DNA from: Bradyrhizobium sp. CCGB01
GTDB taxonomy: Bacteria > Pseudomonadota > Alphaproteobacteria > Rhizobiales > Xanthobacteraceae
Assembly (NCBI RefSeq): GCF_024199795.1
Contig: NZ_JANADK010000001.1
Span: 4,216,001 to 4,280,000, forward strand
Direction: 5' to 3'
Length of the DNA stretch: 64,000 nt
Of the stretch, positions 53,480 through 62,834 are shown one piece after another. A program made the translations under genes and the position numbers. Numbering within the stretch: position 1 is the stretch's first letter; each line of letters begins with the position of its first letter. The notes under the pieces were generated by a model. The model saw only the letters and a program-made list of their open reading frames with translations, did no database searches and was not told where the DNA came from.

Positions 53480-53631
53480 GATTCAAAGCACACTTCAAGT
53501 CGCTGCGATTTAGCTTTAACTTGCGCGAGGCAGCTCAAGCCTTTGTAGCGCTTGATTTTTGGTGCCTGAGAGGCGAGGTTGCCGCCCGCCGGGATCGCCC
53601 CGGCAAGCTGCTCGCGACGTTGGAGGATGAT

Positions 53632-53958
53632 GTGGCACATCAAGTACAGGATCTGACCCCGGACGAGGTCTCCAAGGGCGTCGCAGAAGGGCGTTATCTG
53701 CTCGTCGACGTGCGCGAGCCGAACGAGGTCGAGGCCGAGGCTTACCCTTACGGCGTCGTGGTGCCGCTCTCGACCTTCGATCCCAAGGCGATCCCCGATC
53801 CCGCCGGCAAGGAGGTCGTGTTCGCCTGCCGCTCGGGCAAGCGCTCGGTGACGGCCTCGCTCGCGGCGCAGGCGGCGGGTCTGCCTTACGACAAGCATCT
53901 GGCCGGCGGCATGCTCGGCTGGAAGGCGGCGGGTCTTCCCAGCAAGGTCGGTGGCTGA
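53632..53958 (+). CDS. Single-domain rhodanese-like sulfurtransferase
   Basis: A 108-aa rhodanese domain. The active-site loop is CRSGKRS with the persulfide Cys at residue 66, preceded by LVDVREPNEV. The start is GTG at 53632, with GGAGG five bases before it. Upstream ATG-initiated frames add residues unlike the family. The CRSGKR loop is that of GlpE/thiosulfate-type enzymes. It overlaps by a few bases, or lies 7 bp from, the next aminotransferase start, so the two are likely cotranscribed. Confidence 0.83.
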   Translation: MAHQVQDLTPDEVSKGVAEGRYLLVDVREPNEVEAEAYPYGVVVPLSTFDPKAIPDPAGKEVVFACRSGKRSVTASLAAQAAGLPYDKHLAGGMLGWKAAGLPSKVGG

Positions 53959-53965
53959 CCGCGCG

Positions 53966-55147
53966 ATGACGACCAAGAGCTCCTCGCTGAACAACGTCTT
54001 CGCCGACCTTCCCGTCACCATCTTCGAGGCGATGTCGCAGGCCGCGCGCGACAATGCCGCCATCAATCTCGGCCAGGGCTTTCCCGACGATCCGGGCCCG
54101 GAGGACATCCGCCGCGCCGCGGCCGACGCCTCGCTGAACGGCTACAACCAGTATCCGTCGATGATGGGCCTGCCGGAGCTGCGCCAGGCGATCGCGACCC
54201 ATTACGGCCACTGGCACGGCCTCAAGCTCGATCCGATGAGCGAGGTGATGGTGACCTCCGGCGGCACCGAGGCACTGACCTCGGCGATCCTCGCGGTGGT
54301 CCAGCCCGGCGACGAGGTGGTCTGCTTCCAGCCGGTCTATGATTCTTACTTGCCGATCATCCGGCAGGCCGGCGGCATTCCGCGCCTCGTCCGCCTCGAG
54401 CCGCCGCACTGGCGGCTGAATGAGGACATGCTGAAAAGCGTCTTCAATTCAAAGACCAAGGCGGTGCTCTTCAACAATCCCCTGAATCCGTCCGCGGTGG
54501 TCTATCCGCGCGAGGACCTCGAGCTGCTGGCGCGCTACTGCCAGGAGTTCGACGTCATCGCGATCTGCGACGAGGTCTGGGAGCACGTCACCTTCGACGA
54601 GCACAAGCACATCCCGCTGATCACCATCCCCGGCATGCGCGACCGCACCATCAAGGTCGGCTCGGCCGGCAAGATCTTCTCGCTGACGGGCTGGAAGATC
54701 GGCTTCGTCTGCGCCGCGCCGCCGCTGCTGCGTGTCGCCGCCAAGGTGCACCAGTTCCTGACCTTCACCACTGCGCCGAACCTGCAGGCCGCCGTCGCCT
54801 ACGGCCTCGGCAAGTCCGACGACTACTTCCTGTCGATGCGCAAGGACCTGACGCGGAGCAGGGACCGCCTGACCAAGGGCCTCGAAAGCCTCGGCTTCCC
54901 CGTGCTGAAGTCGCAAGGCACCTACTTCCTCACCGTCGACCTGTCGCCGCTCGGGCTCAACGAGAGCGACACCGAGTTCTGCTGGCGGATCGTGAAGGAC
55001 TACAAGGTCGCGGCGATCCCGGTCTCGGCCTTCTACGAGCAGGACCCTGTCACCTCGGTGGTGCGCTTCTGCTTCGCCAAGAAGGACGAGACCCTCGACA
55101 CCGCGCTGGAGCGGCTGTCGGACGCGGTGCGCGGGCGCAAGAGGTAG
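53966..55147 (+). CDS. PLP-dependent class I/II aminotransferase
   Basis: Fold-type I aminotransferase of 393 aa. It has LGQGFPDDPGP, TSGGTEAL, the Asn-Pro-x-Pro-like NNPLNP, the CDEVW Asp that contacts PLP N1, and the PLP Lys236 in SAGKIFSLTGWKIGF. Closest in style to the methionine/kynurenine aminotransferase (YbdL/KAT) group, so a sulfur-amino-acid substrate would fit the rhodanese neighbour. GTG at 53951 is an alternative start. The potF-like gene starts 7 bp after it. Confidence 0.88.
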   Translation: MTTKSSSLNNVFADLPVTIFEAMSQAARDNAAINLGQGFPDDPGPEDIRRAAADASLNGYNQYPSMMGLPELRQAIATHYGHWHGLKLDPMSEVMVTSGGTEALTSAILAVVQPGDEVVCFQPVYDSYLPIIRQAGGIPRLVRLEPPHWRLNEDMLKSVFNSKTKAVLFNNPLNPSAVVYPREDLELLARYCQEFDVIAICDEVWEHVTFDEHKHIPLITIPGMRDRTIKVGSAGKIFSLTGWKIGFVCAAPPLLRVAAKVHQFLTFTTAPNLQAAVAYGLGKSDDYFLSMRKDLTRSRDRLTKGLESLGFPVLKSQGTYFLTVDLSPLGLNESDTEFCWRIVKDYKVAAIPVSAFYEQDPVTSVVRFCFAKKDETLDTALERLSDAVRGRKR

Positions 55148-55154
55148 ATCTGAG

Positions 55155-56267
55155 ATGACGAACGTCAGCCGCGCCTCGCTTCGCCTTGGTGTTGCACTCG
55201 CCGCGGTGCTGACGTTGCTCTCCGCCCCTGCAGGGGCCGAGGAGCGGGTCGTCAACTTCTACAACTGGTCCAACTACATGGCGCCGGATGTCCTTGAGGC
55301 CTTCACCAAGGAGACCGGCATCAAGGTGGTCTACGACACCTTTGATGCCAACGAGACGCTGGAGACGCGCCTGATGGCCGGCAAGTCCGGCTACGACGTC
55401 GTGGTGCCGACAGCGTACTTCCTCCAGCGCCAGATCAAGGCGAACATCTTCCAGAAGCTCGACAAGGCGAAGCTGCCGAACCTTGGCAATGCCTGGCCGG
55501 TGGTGACGCAGCGCCTCGGCATCTACGATCCCGGCAACGTCTACGCCGCCAACTACATGTGGGGCACGACGGGCATCGGCTACAACGTCGCCAAGGTGAA
55601 GCAGATCCTTGGGGCCGACGCCAAGATCGACAGCTGGGACATCGTCTTCAAGCCGGAGAACCTGGCAAAATTCAAAGACTGCGGCGTGCACATGCTCGAC
55701 TCCGCCGACGACATCTTTCCGGCGGCGCTGAGCTATCTCGGGCTCGATCCGAACTCGACCAAGCAGGCGGACCTCGAGAAGGCCGCTGACACCGTGGCGA
55801 AGGTTCGTCCGTCGGTGCGCAAGTTTCACTCGTCCGAATATCTCAGCGCGCTCGCGACCGGCGAGATCTGTTTCGTGGTCGGCTGGTCCGGCGACATCAT
55901 GCAGGCCCGCGCCCGCGCGGCGGAAGCCAAGAGCGGCGTCGAGATCGGCTACACCATCCCGAAGGAGGGGGCGCAGATGTTCTTCGACAATCTCGCGATC
56001 CCCGCCGATGCCAAGCACGTCAAGGAAGCCTACGAGTTGATCAACTATCTCTACCGCCCGGACGTTGCCGCCAAGAACTCGGACTTTTTGTCATACGCCA
56101 ACGGCAACCTCGCCAGCCAGAAGCTGGTCGATCCAAAAATCATTGATGACAAGAACATCTATCCGGACGAGGCGACGCTCGCAAAGCTGTTCGTCATCAC
56201 GGCGCGCGAGCCGGCGACGCAGCGGGTCATCAATCGGCTCTGGACCAAGGTGAAGACGGGTAGGTGA
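55155..56267 (+). CDS. Periplasmic polyamine-binding protein (PotF/PotD-like)
   Basis: ABC substrate-binding protein for putrescine or spermidine, 370 aa. A cleavable signal peptide (residues ~1-28, ending near AGA) precedes VVNFYNWSNYMAP, and the type II binding fold has YDVVVPTAYFLQRQI, WGTTGIGYNV and the conserved acidic Asp/Glu sites (DSADDIF, AxGEICFVVGWSGD). No permease or ATPase lies in the window, so it either serves a distant transporter or acts in polyamine sensing. Adjacent to the aminotransferase. Confidence 0.88.
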   Translation: MTNVSRASLRLGVALAAVLTLLSAPAGAEERVVNFYNWSNYMAPDVLEAFTKETGIKVVYDTFDANETLETRLMAGKSGYDVVVPTAYFLQRQIKANIFQKLDKAKLPNLGNAWPVVTQRLGIYDPGNVYAANYMWGTTGIGYNVAKVKQILGADAKIDSWDIVFKPENLAKFKDCGVHMLDSADDIFPAALSYLGLDPNSTKQADLEKAADTVAKVRPSVRKFHSSEYLSALATGEICFVVGWSGDIMQARARAAEAKSGVEIGYTIPKEGAQMFFDNLAIPADAKHVKEAYELINYLYRPDVAAKNSDFLSYANGNLASQKLVDPKIIDDKNIYPDEATLAKLFVITAREPATQRVINRLWTKVKTGR

Positions 56268-56608
56268 GGGACCGCGATCGCGCCTCGGATCACCCCCGCA
56301 ACTCATTTTCTGCAAAACAACCCCATGCACAGTAGAAAAGTGACCGGCGTCGGGATGGTGGTGGCGGGGTTTAAGTCGCGATGCGGTTTGGTTGAATCGC
56401 TCCGGCGGCGCAAAAACGTTTGAGGCACTTAGCGCGCCGCGAAAAGTGAACCCTCAGGACAGTTGGACGAGGCTGAATTTCCGTCAGGTTCAGGTCCTTT
56501 GACTCGTCGGGCAAAACACTGGCAGAACGGCATCGTCGCCATCGGGTCCAATGCCGCTCTCGGTGCGAAGCGTGCGTCAGGAGCGCAAGCCGCTTCCTAA
56601 CCCTCGCT
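56268..56608. repeat. Intergenic region with a likely dispersed Bradyrhizobium repeat
   Basis: 341 bp with no gene. It contains CAACCCCATGCACAGTAG, CGGTTTGGTTGAATCGCTC and ACTCGTCGGGCAAAACACTGG, which I recall as recurrent segments in Bradyrhizobium chromosomes. Exact family and copy number need a genome search. Confidence 0.45.
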
Positions 56609-56644
56609 GTCATGCTCGCCCGGTCGAGCCGGGCGATGACAGCT
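56609..56644 (-). terminator. Palindromic element copy C, terminator-like
   Basis: TGTCAT-GC-TCGCCCGG-TCGA-GCCGGGCGA-TGACA, a near-perfect hairpin located 28 bp after the stop of the autotransporter gene on the minus strand. Its inner stem is the same as in copy B at 41154. It could terminate or stabilise that long transcript. Confidence 0.55.
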
Positions 56645-58052
56645 GACTATGACGAAAGCGCGCTCCGGGCCTTACCACTCATAGCGCACCGTGCCCTTGC
56701 CCGTGTACGTCTGCGTGCTGCGGGAGAACTCACCCTCGACGGTGCCTGCGAGCGAGAAGCCGTTCCGCCATTTCATCTCGGCGCGGCCGCCGACCAGCGC
56801 GGAGTCGGCCGCCGGTTGCGCGCCGCCAACCGTGAAGGCGGCGCCGGGGAGCGTCTGGAAGGCGGCGTTCACGAAACGGTTGGTGTTGGTGTCGTGCGCC
56901 CAGGCGAGCCGGCCGCGCAGGGTGAGGAGGCCGTCGCTGACGAAGAAACGCTGGTCGGTGCGTGCGCCGAGCTCGGTGCGGACGTTGGTGGTGTCCTGCG
57001 CGCTGTAGGACAACGCGAACTGGTTGCTGCCGACAAGCGCGGTCTCGCCGTAGCCCGGGAGGTGGAAGGAAGTGGCCTGCACCGCCGCATAGGGCGTCAC
57101 GCCGAAGGCAGGGACGGGCACGAAGCGCCAGCCGATTTCCAGGCGGCCGGCGAAGGTGCTCGCCTTGAAGTTCGCGGTGAGCTTGTCTGTGCCTGATACC
57201 GTCACGGTGCGATCGGTGGTGACGTCCTGCCAGCCATAGGCAAGCGCCGCCGACACGTAAGCGGGGCCAAAATTGTGACGTGCATAGAGGCCGGCCTGGA
57301 AGACATCGGCGCGGCCGCTGCCGAGCGCATCCGCTACCGCGAAGTTGAAGCCGGCGCCGCCGAGCGCGAAGCCGACCAGCGTATCCGGCGAGAGGCGATA
57401 ATCGGCGCCCACAGCCGTGCCGTAGATGCGGCTGGTGGTGGAGCTCGAACCGGCCGCGGCATTGCCGTTCAAATTGCTGGCGCCGCCATAGCCGGAGGCC
57501 CACACCCCCCAGCGGCGATCGATGACATCGTCGCTCGCCTCACGCGGTGTCACCGCGGCATAGGCCTCGCGGACTCCGGAGTCGTGACTTTGGGCGTCGT
57601 GGATTTGGGCGTCGTTCGAGGCATAGCCCAGCGCTCCGCCGCCGGCACCATCAGGGCTGCGTCCGCCGTCCATGCCGCCATTGAGCGGATCGAGCATGCC
57701 CAAAAACTGCTGCATGGCGTTGAACGCGGCCTGGGTGCTGGCGGCGCCGGGCTGGCCCGAGACCTCGCTCAGCGCGCGGTTCAACTGCGCGCCGCTCATG
57801 TTGAGCAACGTATCGAAGCCGGCGGGCGGTGTCGCACCGCTATTGACCGCATTGTTGATGCCGCCGGCAACGTTGGTTTGGTTGCCGCTCGTGCCCGGCG
57901 GCAACATGATCGTGCCGGGATCGAGCACGAGATAGACGTTGTTGAGGTCGTAGGTAAGACGCGGATTGCGGGCAGGGCTGAACGTGCCGGCAATGCTCAG
58001 CCCGGCGAACTGCGTTCCGCCGAAGCCGCCGGCCGCATTGAGGAGCGTGAAG

Positions 58053-58066
58053 GTGGCCGCGGAAGC
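58053..58066 (-). other. Frameshift site within the autotransporter
   Basis: The minus strand reads AGC TTC CGC G GCC ACC TTC. Removing the lone G at 58058 joins AIPGSFR to ATFTLLNAAGG in one frame. It is either an assembly error, an inactivating indel or programmed slippage; the last is least likely because no slippery heptamer is present. Confidence 0.8.
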
Positions 58067-60624
58067 TGCCGGGGATGGCGACCGCCTGTACCGTGGCTCC
58101 GGTGAGCGTCGCGGTGCCCGTGACGTTGGTGCGGTCGGCCCCGTTCGTCGAGATCTCGACCGTGTACGAGCTGCCGGCACTGAAGGTGAGGTTGCCGCTG
58201 ACGGTGAGGGTGCCCACGGAATTGCCGGGCGCCAGCGCGCCGCCGCTCGCAATCGTCGTGTTGCCGACGATGCCGGTGCCGCCGAGAAAACCGCCCGCGT
58301 TCACGGTCACGCCGCTCGATGCCGTGATATCGCCGTTCACCGCCAGCGTACCGCCGTCGACCGTCGTTGCGCCGGTATAGGTGTTGACGCCCGACAGGGT
58401 CAGCCTGCCGGTGCCGACCTTTACTAGCGAGGCACCGGTGTAACCGCCGGATCCGCCGTCGGTGAGCACGCCGGTGACGGTGGTCGACAGATTGTTGCTG
58501 CCGACTGTCAGCTCCTTGCCGCCGAGCTGGAAGGTCCCGCTGCCGGCGAGCGAGCCGGCGGTGAGCCTGTTGTCGCCGTTCGGGCCTGTTGTCATCGAGA
58601 GATCGAAGACCGCGCCGGGCGCGGCGTTGACGAGCTGCGCATTGCCGGGCGTCGAGTTTCCGTCGAACAGCACGTTGCCGCTGTTGACGATGGCGGCACT
58701 GCCAGCCGTGGTATTGGTATCGAAGCTTAGCTGGCTGTTGTTGATGATGGTGGCGCTTCCGGCCGTGGAGGCACTGGTAAACCGCATCTGACCGTTGTTC
58801 GTGATGGTCGCACTGCCGGCGGTGCCGCTGTTGCGGAATTCGATCGTGCCGCTGGCATTGTTGGTGATGGTCGCGTTACCGGCCGTGGGGACGTCGCCGA
58901 AATTGCCGCCCCAGAAACTCATCTGACCGCTATTGATGACCGTAGCGTTGGCCAGTGTGCTGCTGTTGACGATCTCGAGCGTGCCCGCGGCGGCGTTGGT
59001 GATGCGTGCGCTACCGGCGCTGGAGTCGCCCCAGAAATTCAGGCTGTGATTGTTGGCGATCGTGGCGGTTCCAGCCGTCGAACTGTAATAGAAGTAGATC
59101 CGGTCGTTATTGGTGATCGTCGCGTTGCCGGCCGAGCTGCTGTCTTCCAGAAAGAGGCCCTGGTTATTGGTGATGGTGGCGTTGCCGAGCGTAGCGCTGT
59201 TCCAGGTGATGAGGCCGCCGTTATTGACAATGGTGGCGCTGCCGGCCGTGCTCGTATCCCGGAAATAGAGGTTAGCGATGTCGACGTTGATCGTGGCGCT
59301 GCCGGCCGTGCTCGTGTCGTAGAAGTTGACGTAGCTATAGTAACTGCCGTTGACGGTGAGTGTTGCGTTGCCGGCCGAGCTGGTGTTTCTGAAATTCGTC
59401 AGGCCAGTCGTGGTGATCTGAGCATTGGCTGCCGTGGCGACGTCCTTGAATTCGAGCGTGCCTGCATTGGTGATGGCCGCACTGCCGGCCGAGGCCGAAT
59501 TGTTGAAGTTCAGATTGGCGCGGTTGGATATGTTGGCGCCGCTGGCTGTGCTTGAACCATTGAAGGCCAGGGTGGCCCCGGAAGTGTTGTTGATCGTCGC
59601 GGTGCCGGCCGAACTGGTGTCGTTGAAGTTTGTCGTACCCAGATTGTCGATCAGAGCGCTGCCGGCCGATGCGCTGTGCCAGAAATAGAGATTGGAGTTG
59701 TTGGTGATCGCGGCGCTGCCTGCGTTGCTCGAATTATTGAACGTCAGGTTGCCGTCGTTGGTGATGGTGGCGGTGCCGCCGGTGCTCGTGTCATGGAAAT
59801 TCAACTGGCCGGTATTGGCGACGTTGGCGTTGCCGGCGTTGGAGCTGTTGCGAAAGTTTGTGAGCCCGCCGTTCGCGAGGTTGGTGATGCCGCTCGTGTC
59901 GGCATTGACGACCTCGAAGGTGGCCCCACTGTTGACGGTGACTGTACCCACAATAGAGCCGGTCGCACCACCACTGCCGATCTGGAGCGTGCCGCCCGAC
60001 ACCGTCGTGCCGCCGCTATAGGTGTTCTGTCCGGTCAGGATGAGCGTGCCGGCGCCAGCCTTGGTGAGCGATTTGCCGTCCCAGCCTGTCGCGGGGTTCG
60101 CCGCCTGATCCGTCAGTGCTGCCCCCACCGTGAAACTGTCGTTGGCGTTGGTCAGCGTGAAGGTGCCGTGCGCGAGGGAGTTGCCTGCCGTCCAGCTCAG
60201 ACCATAGCTGGCGAGGTATTGCAGGCTGTCGGCCGACTTGTGGACGGACATCGTGAGGTAATCCACCGTGCCGCTGAAACCGCCGATGGTGACGTTGGCG
60301 AAGTCGCCGCTGATGCCCGATCGCGTGTCGATCAGCACCTTGTCGAGCTGGCTCGCATCGGTGATGCCGCTGACGTTGAAGGCAACGCCGTTGCCGATCG
60401 CGACGCCGTCGGCGGACAGCGCGGGGCTGTTCGTTCCCGCGACGATGGAGAGTGCGGTGTTGTTGCCGAACGTCACCGTCTGCGCGACGTTCAGGGGCGC
60501 CGGCGCCTGGATCGCCAGCGTTCCGCCTGTAACGTTGATGTTGCCGGCCAGATTGGTGCTGCCGCTTGCGCTGCCGTCGCCGAACTGCAGCCGGCCGCCG
60601 GAGACGATCGTATCGCCGCTATAG

Positions 60625-61240
60625 GTGTTCGTGCCGGTCAGGATCGTGGTACCCGAACCGACCTGCTGCACGGAACCGCTGCCGGAAATATTGACGGCCA
60701 GGGTGAGCGTGTTGCTGCGGTTGAAGGCGAGCACGCCGTCGTTGGCGACATCGCCGACGATCGAGCCGGTCGTCCCGCCATTGCCGATCTGCAAGGTGCC
60801 GGCCGCGATCGTGGTGCCGCCCGTGTAGCTGTTGCTGCCGGTCAGGATCGTGGTGCCCGAACCGACCTGCCGCAAGGAACCGCTGCCGGAAATATCGCCG
60901 GGCAGGGTGACCGCGTCACTGCGGTCGATGGTGAGAACGCCGTCGTTGACGACATTGCCGGCGATCGAGCCGGTCGTCCCGCCATTGCCGATCTGCAAGG
61001 TGCCGGCCGCGACCGTGGTGGTGCCCGTGTAGCTGTTGTTTCCGGTCAGGATCGCGGTGTTCGAGCCGAGTTTCTGCACGGCGCCGCTGCCGGAAATCTC
61101 GCCGGCGAAGGTGATCGTGTCGCTGCGGTTGAAGGCGAGCACGCTGTCGTTGACGACATTGCCGACGATCCAGCCGGTCGTCCCGCCATTGCCGATCTGC
61201 AAAGTGCCGGCCGCGATCGTGGTGCCGCCGCCATAGGTGT
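60625..61240 (-). repeat. Near-identical tandem units in the autotransporter passenger gene
   Basis: Three copies of a ~200-bp unit with the plus-strand landmarks GTCGTCCCGCCATTGCCGAT and GGTGCCGGCCGCGATCG at about 60768-60810, 60968-61010 and 61168-61215. Each encodes a PATR-type repeat (LQIGNGGTTG plus TNTYSG or NSYTG). Recombination between copies could change passenger length. Confidence 0.75.
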
Positions 61241-62744
61241 TGGTGCCTGACAGCACCAGCGTTCCAGCGCCCAGCTTGGTGAGGCCGCCGGCGCCGCCGA
61301 GCGACTGGCTCACCGTGAACGTGTTGGCGGAATCGGCGATGTCGAAGCCGCCGCCCCCCGCGCCCCAATTGATGGCGCGCGCGGTCGAATGGAAAGACGT
61401 TCCAGTGATCTGCAACGTGCCGCCGTTGAAGGTCAGCGCGCCGGCTGCATCGCCGAGATTGGCGTCGCCGCTGACGCTCAGTGTGCCGCCGTTGATCGTC
61501 GTGCCGCCGGTATAGGTGTTGGTTCCTGCCAGTGCCAGCACGCCGGTCCCGACCTTGACCAGCGAGCCGCCGGTGCCGCCGGCAGAACCGCCATCTGCGA
61601 TCACGCCGGTGACCGTGGTCGACAGGTTGTTGGAGCCGACGGTCAACTCGTTGGAGCCGAGGAAATACTGGCCAGCACCGGCAATCGAGCCGGCGCTGAG
61701 CTTGTGGTCGTTGTTCACGCCAGCGCTTGGCGAGAAATCGATGATGCCGTCGTTGGTGATAGCGGCGTTATCGGCCGTACTGGTGTTGCTGAAATTCACG
61801 ACAGCGCCGGCGCTGTTGGTGATGGTGGCGCTTCCGGCCTTGCTGGCGTCGCTGAAGTACAGCTGGCTGTTATTGGTTATGGATGCATTGCCGGCAGTGC
61901 TGCCCTCGGAGAAGTACAGGTTGCCGGAGTTGGCGATGGTGGAACCTCCGTCGGCCCGACTGCTGGCTTTGAAGTACAGGTCGGCGCCCGCGCTGTTGGT
62001 GATGGAGGATCCGTTGCCGGCGCGGGCCGTGTTGCGGAATTCCAGATAGGAATTGTTGGTGAGGGAGGTGCCGTAGCCGGCAAAGCTGGTCTCCTGGTAC
62101 GCCATGGCGTGGTTGTTGATGATGGTCGTGCCGCCGCTGAAACTGTTGCCGACGAACGACAGGATGTAGTTGTTGGTGATGGTGCCATGGCCCGCCGCGC
62201 TCATATCTCTGAAAGTCAGGAAACCGTCGTTATTGATGGTGCCGCCGCTGGAGCTGGAGTTATAGAAATTCAAGCCGCCGCTGTTATTGATGGTGGAGCT
62301 GCCTCCCCAGAGGGCCATGCCGCCGTCGGTGAAGCTTAGCCCACTCCCGTTGGGGATGTTGAAGGTATAGGACGAAGCACCTACGTTGAAATACCACTTG
62401 CCGACGGAGACGGCGGTCGCCAACGTCAGGTTCGTCTGGCTCGATGTGCCGAAATACGCAGTGCCTGTCGGCACCGAGCCGGTGCTCCAGTTGCTGCCGG
62501 TGTTGTAGATATTCGACGCCGGTGAGGCGAGCCATGTCGCATCCTGCGCGCGGGCGGAGCCGGCCGGCAGGGTCCAGGCCAAGGCCAGTGCCGACGACGA
62601 CAGCAGCGCGGCCCGCAGGTGGCGGGTCGCCCCGAAACAATCTTTCCCCGTCCTCACCATTTCCCCCAGTCCGCGCGGTCGCGAGTCCGCGTCCCGATTC
62701 ATCGCATTGGGTCCGGGCTGGCGTCCTGATAAGGGGGCAGGAGC

Positions 62745-62768
62745 TTTCTGAAGATTTCTGATATTTCC
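62745..62768. promoter_or_regulatory. Direct repeats TTTCTGA in the autotransporter/regulator intergenic region
   Basis: TTTCTGA at 62745-62751 and 62755-62761, 10 bp apart, followed by a degenerate third TTTC. Ten-bp direct repeats are the usual target of OmpR/CadC-type winged helices, and such a regulator is encoded next to them. Confidence 0.45.
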
Positions 62769-62834
62769 GTTTCAGGCCCGCTTTTCGGTCAATCTCGACA
62801 AACTTCACCTATATGAGCGGCCGGGAGAGACGTT

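Larger units (their letters stand above)
56672..62660 (-). pseudogene. Giant autotransporter with +1 frameshift (passenger 62660-58059, barrel 58057-56672)
   Basis: Type V secretion protein of about 2,000 residues if read through. A long signal peptide ends at ARAQ. The passenger comprises repeated strand units: a block of 17-19-residue repeats with the theme F-x-D-T/S-S-x-A-G-x-A-T-I-x-N and PATR-type units (KVGTGxLxLSGxNTYxGxTT). The C-terminal half has a linker, LDPLNGGMDGG, and a 12-strand beta-barrel ending in aromatic RYEW. The passenger frame and the barrel frame do not match: one extra base near 58058 shifts reading after AIPGSF, where TFTLLNAAGG should continue. As given, it is unlikely to secrete. 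GGGGGAA before 62660 chooses this start over 62702. Confidence 0.82.

Noticed and set aside
53951..53968. GTG at 53951 as the aminotransferase start, overlapping the rhodanese gene
   Set aside because: Possible, but AAGG lies only 3 bases upstream. The ATG at 53966 is preferred, and neither choice affects the domain call.
59676..61250. A 524-codon frame antisense to the autotransporter passenger
   Set aside because: It mirrors the repetitive passenger sequence on the opposite strand and has no family features or Shine-Dalgarno.
58000..62400. Repeated spaced pattern that could be mistaken for a CRISPR array
   Set aside because: The period is a variable 50-60 bp, the sequence stays in one open frame and translates to repeating beta-strand units. 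There are no exact repeats with unique spacers and no cas genes.
62660..62702. Upstream ATG at 62702 as the autotransporter start
   Set aside because: GGGGGAA precedes the ATG at 62660, and the shorter start gives a more typical signal peptide. A long signal peptide from 62702 cannot be excluded.
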